This document shows, piece by piece, positions 16,791 through 25,209 of a DNA stretch of 64,000 nt. The translations under genes and the position numbers were made by a program. The notes below the pieces were generated by a model. The model did not search any database. It saw only the letters and a program-made list of their open reading frames with translations, and had not been told where the DNA came from. Source of the stretch: DASZIT01 sp036489495 (GTDB lineage Bacteria; Actinomycetota; Acidimicrobiia; Acidimicrobiales; RAAP-2); assembly GCA_036489495.1 (NCBI GenBank), contig DASXFR010000072.1, positions 1-64,000 of the forward strand, given 5' to 3'. Each line of letters begins with the position of its first letter. Position 1 is the stretch's first letter.

Positions 16791-17639
16791 ATGGCTACCC
16801 CGGTGACCATCAATTCGCCCCCCGGGACGGGTGGCTGCCCCCGGACCTGCCCGTCAGTGGCCAGCTACGACGGACCGGGTTCGGTCGGGCCGATGACCAC
16901 CCGGCGCCCCGACCGGTGGTGGCTCACCCCGCTCGGCACCGGGGCGTTTCTGGGGTCCCTGACCGCCTATGCCATGTGGGCCGGGTTCCAGACCGCCCAT
17001 TTCGCGGTGGGCAATTACATCTCGCCGTTGTACTCGCCCTGCGTGGCGGCCGACTGTGGCGTCCACGCCAACCTGGTGCTGATCGGAGGCTGGTGGCATT
17101 TCTCCCCCGCCTTGCTGGTGATGGCCGTCCCGATCGGGGTGCGAGCCACCTGCTACTACTACCGCAAGGTGTACTACCGCTCGTTCTGGCTGTCTCCCCC
17201 GGCGTGCGCGGTGGCCGAGCCGCGACAGCACTACTCCGGAGAGTCGCGATTCCCCCTCCTCCTGCAGAACCTGCACCGGTACTTCTGGGCCGGGAGCGTC
17301 CTGGTCGCCGTGATGCTGACCTTCGATTCGGTCAGAGCCTTCGAACTCCCCGGCGGAGTGGGAGTCGGGGTCGGCACCCTCCTGATCGGGCTGACCGCCG
17401 CGGCGTTCTGGGGATACGTGCTCTCGTGCCATGCCTTCCGGCATCTGGTCGGGGGCGGGCTCGCGGCATTCTCATCGCACCCGCGGCGGCACCTCGGGTG
17501 GAGGTTGGCCAGTCGGCTCAACGCCCGTCACGGGGTCTTCGCCTGGTTCAGCCTCCCGCTGGTGATCATCACCGACGGCTACATCCGGCTGGTGTCGATC
17601 GGCGCCCTGGCCGACCCTCACGTCCTGTTGTTCCACTGA
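16791..17639 (+). CDS. Membrane protein resembling succinate dehydrogenase-linked anchor proteins
   Basis: A 282-residue protein with about four or five membrane helices. Segments such as YSGESRFPLLLQNLHRYFWAG, LSCHAFRHLVGG and FNARHGVFAW-type residues resemble the membrane component encoded next to sdhA in some actinobacteria. The conserved His residues could bind haem or quinone. No sdhA or sdhB is nearby, so a role in electron transfer is a guess. The first 35 residues are Pro/Gly-rich; MTTRRPDRWW at about residue 35 is an alternative start, but the promoter spacing favours 16791. It is divergent from the LysR gene. Confidence 0.6.
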   Translation: MATPVTINSPPGTGGCPRTCPSVASYDGPGSVGPMTTRRPDRWWLTPLGTGAFLGSLTAYAMWAGFQTAHFAVGNYISPLYSPCVAADCGVHANLVLIGGWWHFSPALLVMAVPIGVRATCYYYRKVYYRSFWLSPPACAVAEPRQHYSGESRFPLLLQNLHRYFWAGSVLVAVMLTFDSVRAFELPGGVGVGVGTLLIGLTAAAFWGYVLSCHAFRHLVGGGLAAFSSHPRRHLGWRLASRLNARHGVFAWFSLPLVIITDGYIRLVSIGALADPHVLLFH

Positions 17640-17707
17640 CCTTTTGCCATCGACGGCTCCCTCGAATCCACTCCGAGCTTCGAACCCGGTGATGGTAGAC
17701 AGGAGCG

Positions 17708-18793
17708 GTGGCCTCGGACCTCGACGCTGAACCCGACGAGATGCAGTCGGCGCTGTTCGCCCTGCAGGTCTGGAAGTACAAAGAGGGCGAGGTCGTGTCG
17801 CTGATGATCCATCTCGGTGACCGACTCGGGCTGTACAAGGCGATGGCCGGGCGAGGCCCGATGACCGCCGGGGATCTGGCGGCGGCCACCGGGCTGCACC
17901 AACGGTGGTTGCTCGAGTGGCTACGGAGCCAGGCCGCCGCCTCCCTCATCGACACCCCGGACGGCGACGAGTTCGAACTGAGACCCGAAGCTGCAGAGGT
18001 GCTGGTCGAAGATGTCGACAGCCTGTGGTTCGCCGCCGGTGCTTTCCAGGGAGGCATCGCGGCTCCGGCGGTGATCGACCGGCTGGCCGACGCGTTCCGG
18101 ACCGGGGTCGGCCTCAGCTACGACGACCTCGGCCCTTCCGCCGCCCACACCGTTGAGCGGATGCTGGGACCCTGGTCACGGTTGGCCCTGGTCCCGGTGG
18201 TGCTTCCCGCCCTCGACGGCGTCATCGACCGTCTGCGCGGCGGAGCCCGGGTGGCCGACGTGGGCTGCGGATCCGGGGTGGCGCTCCTCACCCTGGCCGC
18301 GGCGTTTCCGAACTCCCGCTTCGAGGGATTCGACCCATCCGAACACGCCATCGATCGGGCCGAGGTCAAACTCGGGGACGGGGCATCCTCCAAGGTGGAC
18401 TTCCACCGGGCCGGGGCGGCCGACCTTCCGGCGGAACCGACATTCGACCTGGTCCTCACGTTGGACTGCCTGCACGACATGCCCCGTCCGGCGGAGGCCC
18501 TGGCCGCCATCCGGCGGTGCATCAACGACGACGGGACCCTGCTGGTGAAGGACATCCGGGCCGGGGTCAGCTGGGAAGAGAACCAACGCAATCCGCTCCT
18601 CGCCCTGATGTACGGGACGTCGGTCACCACCTGCATGTCGTCGGCGCTGTCGGAGCCGGGCGGAGCCGGGCTCGGCACCCTGGGTCTGCACCGGGAACTG
18701 GCCGAGGCGATGTGCCGGGAGGCAGGTTTTACCCGCTTCACCCTTCACGACTTCGATGACCCGGCCAACCTCTATTACGAGGTCCGGCCGTGA
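17708..18793 (+). CDS. SAM-dependent methyltransferase with winged-helix domain
   Basis: A 361-residue protein. Residues 20-100 form a dimerisation winged-helix (GLYKAMAGRGPMTAGDLAAATGLHQRWLLEWL) as in plant-type O-methyltransferases. The SAM site is VADVGCGSGVALLTLA, followed by FEGFDPS and LTLDCLHDMPRPAEAL. Similar proteins are widespread in actinobacteria, including mycobacteria, with unknown substrate. The start is GTG. It converges on the small CC-motif gene 15 bases downstream. Confidence 0.82.
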   Translation: MASDLDAEPDEMQSALFALQVWKYKEGEVVSLMIHLGDRLGLYKAMAGRGPMTAGDLAAATGLHQRWLLEWLRSQAAASLIDTPDGDEFELRPEAAEVLVEDVDSLWFAAGAFQGGIAAPAVIDRLADAFRTGVGLSYDDLGPSAAHTVERMLGPWSRLALVPVVLPALDGVIDRLRGGARVADVGCGSGVALLTLAAAFPNSRFEGFDPSEHAIDRAEVKLGDGASSKVDFHRAGAADLPAEPTFDLVLTLDCLHDMPRPAEALAAIRRCINDDGTLLVKDIRAGVSWEENQRNPLLALMYGTSVTTCMSSALSEPGGAGLGTLGLHRELAEAMCREAGFTRFTLHDFDDPANLYYEVRP

Positions 18794-18808
18794 ACCGGGA
18801 AGAACGGC

Positions 18809-19120
18809 CTATCCGTCACCCGAGCCGGCGCCGAACAGATCGGCAAACGCCTCGATATCGTCCGGGCGCTCGGGGTCGGCGGCGATCCGCAGCACCAGGG
18901 CTTCGCCCCGGCGAATGATGTCCCACTCCACAAACTGACAACACTGCCGCTCGGCGGTCACCAGCGACTCGAGTTCCTCGCCGGCGTCGAGCGGGTAGCT
19001 GACCTCCACCACCGACCCGATCCGACGGGCCACCGGGCCGGCAGTCTCGGCCAGCGCTCGCCAGCGCCGCATCCGGGCCCGCCCGTCATCGGCCTCCAAC
19101 GTGCAGGCCGCCACGGTCAT
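18809..19120 (-). CDS. Small protein with a CC-F motif
   Basis: A 103-residue soluble protein. The distinctive part is LVTAERQCCQFVEWDIIRRGEALVLRI, a paired-cysteine motif seen in small actinobacterial proteins often found beside metal or thiol-stress genes. A metal or thiol role is possible but not shown. The ATG at 19120 gives MTVAACTLEADDGRARMRRW. The frame is open further upstream, but that part reads through intergenic sequence. Confidence 0.65.
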   Translation of the reverse strand: MTVAACTLEADDGRARMRRWRALAETAGPVARRIGSVVEVSYPLDAGEELESLVTAERQCCQFVEWDIIRRGEALVLRIAADPERPDDIEAFADLFGAGSGDG

Positions 19121-19224
19121 GGCTTGACGCCCGGGGGCATCGGGCCCGTCTGGTGTCGGAGTCTTCGCGGTATAACAACCAGCCTGGCCCACAGATCGAG
19201 GTCCGTCAATGCAACCAGCTGGAG

Positions 19225-20067
19225 CTACCGGACACCACCCTTCATCGATCGGTGGATGACCTTGGTGAGTTCCGGGAATTCCCGCTTGATGTCGTCGGAA
19301 AACTGACCCTCGAAAAAACGGGCCGCCGACGACACCACCCGCCAGCGATCCAGGCGACCCCGGTCGAGCGGGCGCAGACGCCGATAGACCGAGAGGTAGC
19401 GGTAGGCGAGGAGGTCCCGCCCGATCGGGATGAGCAGGCGCAAGAGCATGGACGTCCCCGGCGGAGCGCCGGCGCCACGGGTGCGCAGGAGCAGGAGGGT
19501 CCTGGCCACGTCGGCATCCGGATCCCCGCGAGTGACCCCACCCCAGTCGATGACCACCGGTTGCCACCAGGGCCCCAGGATGTTGCCGGGATGGAAGTCG
19601 CCATGGCATAGGCGGTCACCACGGGGCAGTCCGTCGAGAACCCCGAGGGCATAGGAGGCCGATTCGGGAGCCAGGTCCGGCGCCGTCTCGATCCGGAACC
19701 GCAACTCGTCTCGAAGGTCGGGCACGGAGTCCGGGGCCACGCACTCGTGCATGGCCACCTGGGTGCGGGCCATGACGGCTCCCGTCCGAGACACCCACCA
19801 GGGACGAACGCCCAACGCGGTCAACAGGTCGGCCCCCTCGATGCGATCCATCACCAACCCCGGCCGGCCATCCACCGTCACGATCCCATGCACGGTCGGG
19901 CCACCGTGACCACTGGCTCGCACGACGTCCAACGCCGTCGCCTCCCGCTGCACCAGGAATCCGAACTCCGGGTTGCGCATCAGCTTGAGCACCGTCCCGT
20001 CGGCCTGGAGAAAGACCTCGGCCTCCCGACCTTGGGCCAGCAGTATCCGTCCTTCGTCACCGGCCAC
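19225..20067 (-). CDS. Aminoglycoside phosphotransferase-fold kinase
   Basis: A 280-residue APH/choline-kinase fold protein. LKLMRNPEFGFLVQREATALDVV holds the ATP-site Lys, LCHGDFHPGNIL (155-164) the catalytic D157, and VVIDWGGVTRGDPDADVA the metal-binding Asp. It likely phosphorylates a small metabolite or antibiotic; nothing here tells which. The C-terminal helices (LSVYRRLRPLDRGRLDRW) are family-typical. It is divergent from the MarR gene. Confidence 0.83.
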   Translation of the reverse strand: MAGDEGRILLAQGREAEVFLQADGTVLKLMRNPEFGFLVQREATALDVVRASGHGGPTVHGIVTVDGRPGLVMDRIEGADLLTALGVRPWWVSRTGAVMARTQVAMHECVAPDSVPDLRDELRFRIETAPDLAPESASYALGVLDGLPRGDRLCHGDFHPGNILGPWWQPVVIDWGGVTRGDPDADVARTLLLLRTRGAGAPPGTSMLLRLLIPIGRDLLAYRYLSVYRRLRPLDRGRLDRWRVVSSAARFFEGQFSDDIKREFPELTKVIHRSMKGGVR

Positions 20068-20131
20068 CGCCCCAGAGTAGAGAGACGGACTGGAACCGGC
20101 TCGACCGGCGGCGCTTCGCTAGTACCAACTA

Positions 20132-20160
20132 TTGACTATCAAGTTGATTGACCATATGCT
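20132..20160 (+). promoter_or_regulatory. Leaderless MarR promoter with internal palindrome
   Basis: -35 TTGACT (20132-20137), exactly 17 bases, -10 TATGCT (20155-20160), then 6 bases to the ATG at 20167. The spacer holds an 11-bp palindrome, ATCAAGTTGAT (20138-20148), a good candidate for the MarR autorepression site. Confidence 0.75.
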
Positions 20161-20166
20161 GGACGG

Positions 20167-20619
20167 ATGGACGAGCAACCCCCGTGGTACCAAGACATCG
20201 TGCTTCCCCCGCTCCTCGGAGCGGCCCGGCGGACCTACACCACGGCCATTCGCGCCGCCCTGATCGATGCCGGATTCGACGACGTTCCTCGGAGCGGTGC
20301 CTCGGTACTCGGTCGCATCGCCCGCCGCGGTCGCAACCTGGCCGACGTGGCCGGCGAACTGGCGGTGTCCAAACAGGCGGCCAGCCAGCTGGTTGACACC
20401 CTGGTGATGCGGGGCTACGTCGAGCGCACTCCGGACCCCGACGATCGGCGCCGAGTGACAGTGGGGCTCACCGAACGCGGCCGGGCGGCGGCGGCTGAGG
20501 TCCGCAAGGCGGTCGACCGGGTCGACGCCGAGCTGGCCACCAAGGTCAGCCAAGAAGATCTGGCGGGCGCCCGGGTCGTGCTCGGGGCCATTGTGAAGAT
20601 GGGTGATGACCATGCTTGA
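20167..20619 (+). CDS. MarR family regulator
   Basis: A 150-residue winged-helix regulator. VPRSGASVLGRIARRGRNLADVAGELAVSKQAASQLVDTLVMRGYVERTPDPDDRRRVTVGLTERG covers the recognition helix and the DDRR wing of MarR proteins. It probably represses its own promoter through the palindrome at 20138-20148. The downstream methyltransferase gene overlaps its 3' end, so that enzyme should be derepressed with it. The ligand is unknown. Confidence 0.92.
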   Translation: MDEQPPWYQDIVLPPLLGAARRTYTTAIRAALIDAGFDDVPRSGASVLGRIARRGRNLADVAGELAVSKQAASQLVDTLVMRGYVERTPDPDDRRRVTVGLTERGRAAAAEVRKAVDRVDAELATKVSQEDLAGARVVLGAIVKMGDDHA

Positions 20620-21406
20620 CCGGTCGAGCCTTTCGGGGGTGGGGCGGACGGCGGTGTCCGTGGCGGTGTGCCGGGCCATCGAGAGTGCCCGTCCGGACGC
20701 CTGGTTCAACGATCCGCTGGCCGTGCACTTGGTAGGAAGCATGGAGGAATCCATTCCGGCCGTACGCCCCGGCTTGGTGGCGTGGGTATCGGTGCGGACC
20801 CGCTTTCTCGACACGCTGACGATGGGAGCGGTCGACGACGGAGTCCGGCAGGTCGTCATCGTGGCGGCCGGCCTCGACGCCCGCGCCTTCCGGTTGCCGC
20901 TGCCCGCTGACGCCACCGTCTTCGAGATCGATCGCCAAGACATCTTCAACGTGAAGGACGGCTTGATCGACGAGACCGGGCTGGCCCCGGGATGCCGGCG
21001 GCGAACAGTGGTCGCCGACATCCTCCATCCTGATTGGATGTCCCGGTTGGCCGACTCGGGTTGGGAACCGCAGCAATCGACCTTGTGGCTGGCGGAAGGC
21101 CTGCTCATCTATCTGGACCAGGAACAGCGGGAGCAACTGCTCACCCAGTTGGCCGCCGCCTCTGACCGCGGCCGTTTGGGCGCCACCCTTGCCATGGAGA
21201 CCGGCGCCATGCGCCACCCCCTGTGGCACCCGGCCGTCCAGGAGACTCCCGAGGTCTGGATGTCGTCCACCGGTTGGTGCGCGCAGGCCGGGAACATGGT
21301 CGAAGCCAGCGCATCGTTCGGGCGGCCATTGAGCACTGCCGCCGAGGCGGCGACCGCCTGGCGCCTGGTCAGCGCCGTCAGTGCCACCGCCGCCGGTCGC
21401 CAATAG
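20603..21406 (+). CDS. SAM-dependent methyltransferase, TIGR00027/LCMT type
   Basis: A 267-residue methyltransferase of the leucine carboxyl methyltransferase-like family common in mycobacteria and relatives. RTAVSVAVCRAIESARPDAWFNDPLAVHLVG, VVIVAAGLDARAFRLPLP and LWLAEGLLIYL are the family blocks. The start is uncertain: GTG 20603, ATG 20606 or ATG 20612 all overlap the end of the MarR gene. The substrate is unknown; polyketide- or carboxylate-type substrates are known for relatives. It is in one transcript with marR. Confidence 0.83.
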   Translation: MMTMLDRSSLSGVGRTAVSVAVCRAIESARPDAWFNDPLAVHLVGSMEESIPAVRPGLVAWVSVRTRFLDTLTMGAVDDGVRQVVIVAAGLDARAFRLPLPADATVFEIDRQDIFNVKDGLIDETGLAPGCRRRTVVADILHPDWMSRLADSGWEPQQSTLWLAEGLLIYLDQEQREQLLTQLAAASDRGRLGATLAMETGAMRHPLWHPAVQETPEVWMSSTGWCAQAGNMVEASASFGRPLSTAAEAATAWRLVSAVSATAAGRQ

Positions 21407-21440
21407 GTAATTGTGGCAATCGGGCGTACCCTTGCGTTTG

Positions 21441-22004
21441 GTGAATCCCGAGCACCTCAAGTTATGTTCGAGCCAATATTGGTATGAGATGCTGCGAGAC
21501 AGCGTCCTCCCCTGGGTCATCGGCGGCGTCGATCTCGGCCCGGACGTCATCGAGATCGGGCCCGGTCCCGGGCTGACCACCGATCTGCTGCGGGGTCGGA
21601 CGGTGGCCCTCACCGCCGTCGAATTCGACGCCGAGCTGGCGGCCGACCTTTCTTCCCGGCTGGCCGGCACCAACGTCGAGGTCGTCCATGCCGATACCCC
21701 CTCCCTGCCGTTCGCCGATCGCCGGTTCACCGGAGCGGCGTCAATCGCCATGATCCACCATGTCCCGACCTCCAGCCAGGACCAACTGTTCGCCGAAGTC
21801 GCCCGGGTCCTCCAACCCGGCGGCGTCTTCGCCACCTTCGACGGCCTCTCGAACCCCGGGATCGCCTTGCTTCATGAACACGACATCTACGACCCCGTCG
21901 ACCCGAGCACCCTCGAGTCGCGCCTGCTGGGCGCCGGCTTCGCCGCCGTTGAGCTGCAGACCATGAACCTCGGGTGGGCCGCCACCGCCCGGGTCGGCAC
22001 CTAA
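21441..22004 (+). CDS. Class I SAM-dependent methyltransferase
   Basis: A 187-residue methyltransferase. I chose the GTG at 21441 because it yields VNPEHLKLCSSQYWYEML, the normal opening of this group. SAM motif: VIEIGPGPGLTTDLL, then HADTPSLPFADRRF and IAMIHHVP. It probably methylates a small molecule or lipid. It lies 34 bases after the LCMT-type gene in the same direction and may belong to the MarR operon, although a TACCCT box (21427-21432) close to the start could serve as its own promoter. Confidence 0.8.
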   Translation: MNPEHLKLCSSQYWYEMLRDSVLPWVIGGVDLGPDVIEIGPGPGLTTDLLRGRTVALTAVEFDAELAADLSSRLAGTNVEVVHADTPSLPFADRRFTGAASIAMIHHVPTSSQDQLFAEVARVLQPGGVFATFDGLSNPGIALLHEHDIYDPVDPSTLESRLLGAGFAAVELQTMNLGWAATARVGT

Positions 22005-22014
22005 TCCGCCGGGC

Positions 22015-24129
22015 TCAGGTCGTCGGCGGGAGGTCTCCGGTGTCCAGCAGCACCTTGAACTCGTCGGCTCCCCGCACGATGGGGATCCCCAACTGCTCCG
22101 CCTTGGTCAGTTTCGACGTACCCGGGGATTCGCCCAGCACCACCGCAAAGGTCTTCTTGGACACGCTCCCCGGTGACTTCCCGCCCCGGGCGATGATCGC
22201 CTCTTCGGCCTCCTCCCGAGTCAGGCCTTCCAGGGTCCCGGTCACCACCACCGACTTGCCGGTCAGGGTCTGATCCCCGGAGGCGTCGATGGCCCCGCCA
22301 CCCGACCAGGCACCGGGCTCCTCGACGTTGACCCCGCCAGCCCGCAACCGGTCGACTACCCCGCGGTTGACCTCGGACGCGAACCAGGTGGTGACGCTGG
22401 CGGCGATGATGGTGCCCACCCCGTCCACCGCCGCCAATGCCGATTCGTCCGCCGCCAGGATGCCGTCGAGGTTGCCAAACGCCCGGGCGAGGGCCAGGGA
22501 GCCCACCTGTCCGAGGTGGCGGATGCCCAGCCCGATCAAGAGCCGGTGCAGTGGACGGGCCCGGGAGGCGTCGATGGCCCCCAGCAGGTTGCCAATCGAC
22601 ACCGGCCCGAAGCCCTCGAGCCCCGAGAAGGTGTCGGTGGTGAACGAGTAGAGGTCGGCCACGTCGGAGAGCAAGCCGTGCTGGACGAACAGCTCCACCC
22701 GTTGCTCGCCGAGGCCTTCGATGTCCATGGCCGACCGGGAGGCGAAGTGGGCGATGCGCTGCACCCGTTGGGCCGGACAGTCGAGGTTGGTGCAGAAGGT
22801 GTCGCTCTCCCCTTCCAGCCGGGTGAGCGGAGCCCCGCAGCTCGGGCACACCGCCGGGAACTTCCACTTGGGCGGACGCCGCTTCCGCCTGGCGCCGGCG
22901 ACGTCGACCAGCACCGGTCCCACCACCTCGGGGATCACGTCGCCGGCCTTGCGGACGATGACGTCCTCTCCAGGACGCACGTCCTTCAGCCGCACCTGGT
23001 CTTCGTTGTGCAGGGTGGCCAGCGACACCGTCGATCCACCCACGAACACCGGCTCGAGCACCGCGAACGGGGTGGCCTTGCCGGTCCGCCCGATCGACAC
23101 CTGGATAGCCCGGAGCCGGGTGGTCCGCTCCTCGGGCGGGAACTTGTAGGCGATCGCCCATCTCGGGGCGTGGGAGGTGGCCCCCAGCTCCCGCTGCAGG
23201 CCCAGGTCGTCAACCTTGATCACCACGCCGTCGATCTCATAGCCGAGGTCGTGGCGGTGCTCCTCCCAATGCCGGCAGAGGGCCAGCGCCTCATCGAGGC
23301 CCTTGACGGCACGATTCTCGGGATTGACCGGGAACCCGGCCCGCTTCAACCACTGGAGGGTGGACGACTGGGAAGAAAGCAGTTCGTCGGGCAGCGCGGA
23401 TCCCGGAGGATCCATCCGGGGCTGCACATCGCCGACCTGATAGGCCCAGAACGACAGAGCCCGGGAGGCGGTGATGGCGGCGTCCTTCTGACGGAGCGAC
23501 CCGGCCGCCGAGTTGCGGGGATTGACGAAGAGCCGGCCCCCGGCTTCCTCTTGGCGTCGATTCAACTCCGCGAAGGCGGCGGTGGGCATGTACACCTCGC
23601 CCCGCACCTCGATGACCGCCGGGGCGACGACCTTCTTGGCGAGGACCTTGGGGATGTCGGCAATGGTGGCGACGTTGGGGGTGACATCCTCCCCGACGTT
23701 GCCGTCCCCCCGGGTGGCGGCCTGGACGTACCGCCCGTCCTCGTAGGTGAGGGACATGGCCAGCCCGTCGATCTTCAGCTCGCACACGAAGGTGGTGTCG
23801 GCGGGGATGCGTTTGGCCAGCCGGTCGGCCCAGGCCTGCAATTCGTCCGGTCGGATGGCATTGTCGAGGCTCATCATCGGCACCCGGTGGGCCACCGGCG
23901 AGAACAGGGTGGACACCGGCCCCCCCACCGATCCGGTGGGCGAATCGGGGACCACCAGGTCGGGGTGGTCGGCCTCGATGGCCCGGAGTTCGCGCACCAG
24001 GTCGTCGTACTCGGCGTCGGGGACCTCGGGTGCGTCGAGTTGGTAGTACCGCTGGTTGTGGAAGGCGATCAGCTCGCGTAGCTCGGCCGCCCGCCCCGCC
24101 GGATCGTCCCCGCCGGGAGGGTCGGTCAT
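22015..24129 (-). CDS. ligA: NAD-dependent DNA ligase
   Basis: A 704-residue bacterial LigA, which seals nicks in replication and repair using NAD. The adenylation Lys is K119 in CELKIDGLAMSL; ATRGDGNVGEDVT and SIGRTGKATPFA are nucleotidyl-transferase motifs. A four-Cys zinc finger (CPSCGAPL, then CTNLDCPAQ), helix-hairpin-helix repeats and a C-terminal BRCT domain (LTGKSVVVTGTLEGLTREEAE) complete it. The ATG overlaps the mnmA stop by four bases (ATGA), tying it to the sulfur-relay genes. Confidence 0.97.
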   Translation of the reverse strand: MTDPPGGDDPAGRAAELRELIAFHNQRYYQLDAPEVPDAEYDDLVRELRAIEADHPDLVVPDSPTGSVGGPVSTLFSPVAHRVPMMSLDNAIRPDELQAWADRLAKRIPADTTFVCELKIDGLAMSLTYEDGRYVQAATRGDGNVGEDVTPNVATIADIPKVLAKKVVAPAVIEVRGEVYMPTAAFAELNRRQEEAGGRLFVNPRNSAAGSLRQKDAAITASRALSFWAYQVGDVQPRMDPPGSALPDELLSSQSSTLQWLKRAGFPVNPENRAVKGLDEALALCRHWEEHRHDLGYEIDGVVIKVDDLGLQRELGATSHAPRWAIAYKFPPEERTTRLRAIQVSIGRTGKATPFAVLEPVFVGGSTVSLATLHNEDQVRLKDVRPGEDVIVRKAGDVIPEVVGPVLVDVAGARRKRRPPKWKFPAVCPSCGAPLTRLEGESDTFCTNLDCPAQRVQRIAHFASRSAMDIEGLGEQRVELFVQHGLLSDVADLYSFTTDTFSGLEGFGPVSIGNLLGAIDASRARPLHRLLIGLGIRHLGQVGSLALARAFGNLDGILAADESALAAVDGVGTIIAASVTTWFASEVNRGVVDRLRAGGVNVEEPGAWSGGGAIDASGDQTLTGKSVVVTGTLEGLTREEAEEAIIARGGKSPGSVSKKTFAVVLGESPGTSKLTKAEQLGIPIVRGADEFKVLLDTGDLPPTT

Positions 24130-25205
24130 GCCGCGACGCCCGAACCGATGACGGCGTCAGGTTCGACCGGATCGTAGAGAGCCACGGTCTGGCCCGGCGC
24201 GATCCGGCGCTGGGGGGTGGCGAATGTCACCGCCAGCCGCCCAGCCTCGCCCCGCCGTACCCGGCACGCCACCGGACGGCCATGGGCGCTGCACTGGGCG
24301 ATGGCCGAGCATTCCGGCGATGGGCTCGCCTCCGTCGGGTCATCGTCGACCCAGGTCACCGTGTGCAGCTCCACCCCGGAAGCGTTGGCGGCTTCCGGGC
24401 TCCCGATCCGGACCCGGCGGCCGGGGACGTCGACGGCGGTGACGTAGCGGCGGCGCCCGTCGATCCCGTGGCCCATGCCCCGCCGCTGCCCCACCGTCAC
24501 CAGTTCCACCGCCGCCACCGCGCCGAGATCCTCCCCGGTGGCATCGTCGACCAGCCGGCCATCATGGAGCGGCAACCGATCGGCCAAGAAGCCGTCCCGC
24601 CCCTCGTCCGACCGGATGAAACACACGTCCTGGCTGTCCGGCTTCAACGCGGTGCGGAGACCCAGGCGGGCGGCCTCCTGGCGGACCTCGGCCTTGGTCA
24701 TCCTCCCGACCGGGAACCAGGAGCGGGCCAGCTGCTCCTGTCCGAGCATGGCCAGCACGTAGGACTGATCCTTCAGCGGATCCGCGCCCCGGATCAACCG
24801 GTGGCGGCCGGCGTCGGTGGTGGTGCGGCGGGCGTGATGTCCAGTGGCGACGGCATCGAACCCGAGTGCCCGGGCCCGGTCGAACAGCCGGTCGAACTTG
24901 AGGTACCGGTTGCACTCGATGCACGGGTTCGGCGTGCGCCCGATGGCGTGACCCTCGACGTAGGGATTCACCACCCGCGCCTCGAATTCGGTGGTGAAAT
25001 TGAACACATGGTGGACCACCCCGAGCCGATCGGCCACCCGTCGGGCGTCCTCCACGTCGGCCACCGAGCAGCATCCGGAGTCCGAGGACCCGCCCCAGAG
25101 CTTCAGGGTGGCCCCGACCACCCGGTCGCGCCCGAGCTCCTCCACCAGCAGGGCGGCGGCGACCGAGGAGTCGACCCCTCCGGACATGGCAACGAGCACT
25201 CGCAC
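24126..25205 (-). CDS. mnmA: tRNA-specific 2-thiouridylase MnmA
   Basis: A 359-residue enzyme that thiolates U34 of the Lys, Glu and Gln tRNAs. The ATP loop is SGGVDSS (8-14), and the two catalytic cysteines are C95 (TPNPCIECN) and C195 (DSQDVCFI). The GTG at 25205 gives VRVLVAMSGGVDS, with the stop of the cysteine desulfurase gene four bases upstream. The desulfurase is the natural sulfur donor, so the order desulfurase-mnmA makes functional sense. Confidence 0.96.
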   Translation of the reverse strand: MRVLVAMSGGVDSSVAAALLVEELGRDRVVGATLKLWGGSSDSGCCSVADVEDARRVADRLGVVHHVFNFTTEFEARVVNPYVEGHAIGRTPNPCIECNRYLKFDRLFDRARALGFDAVATGHHARRTTTDAGRHRLIRGADPLKDQSYVLAMLGQEQLARSWFPVGRMTKAEVRQEAARLGLRTALKPDSQDVCFIRSDEGRDGFLADRLPLHDGRLVDDATGEDLGAVAAVELVTVGQRRGMGHGIDGRRRYVTAVDVPGRRVRIGSPEAANASGVELHTVTWVDDDPTEASPSPECSAIAQCSAHGRPVACRVRRGEAGRLAVTFATPQRRIAPGQTVALYDPVEPDAVIGSGVAA

Positions 25206-25209
25206 CGAT

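Noticed and set aside
22516..24081. 521-residue open frame antisense to ligA
   Set aside because: His/Gly/Gln-rich mirror frame; ligA is certain.
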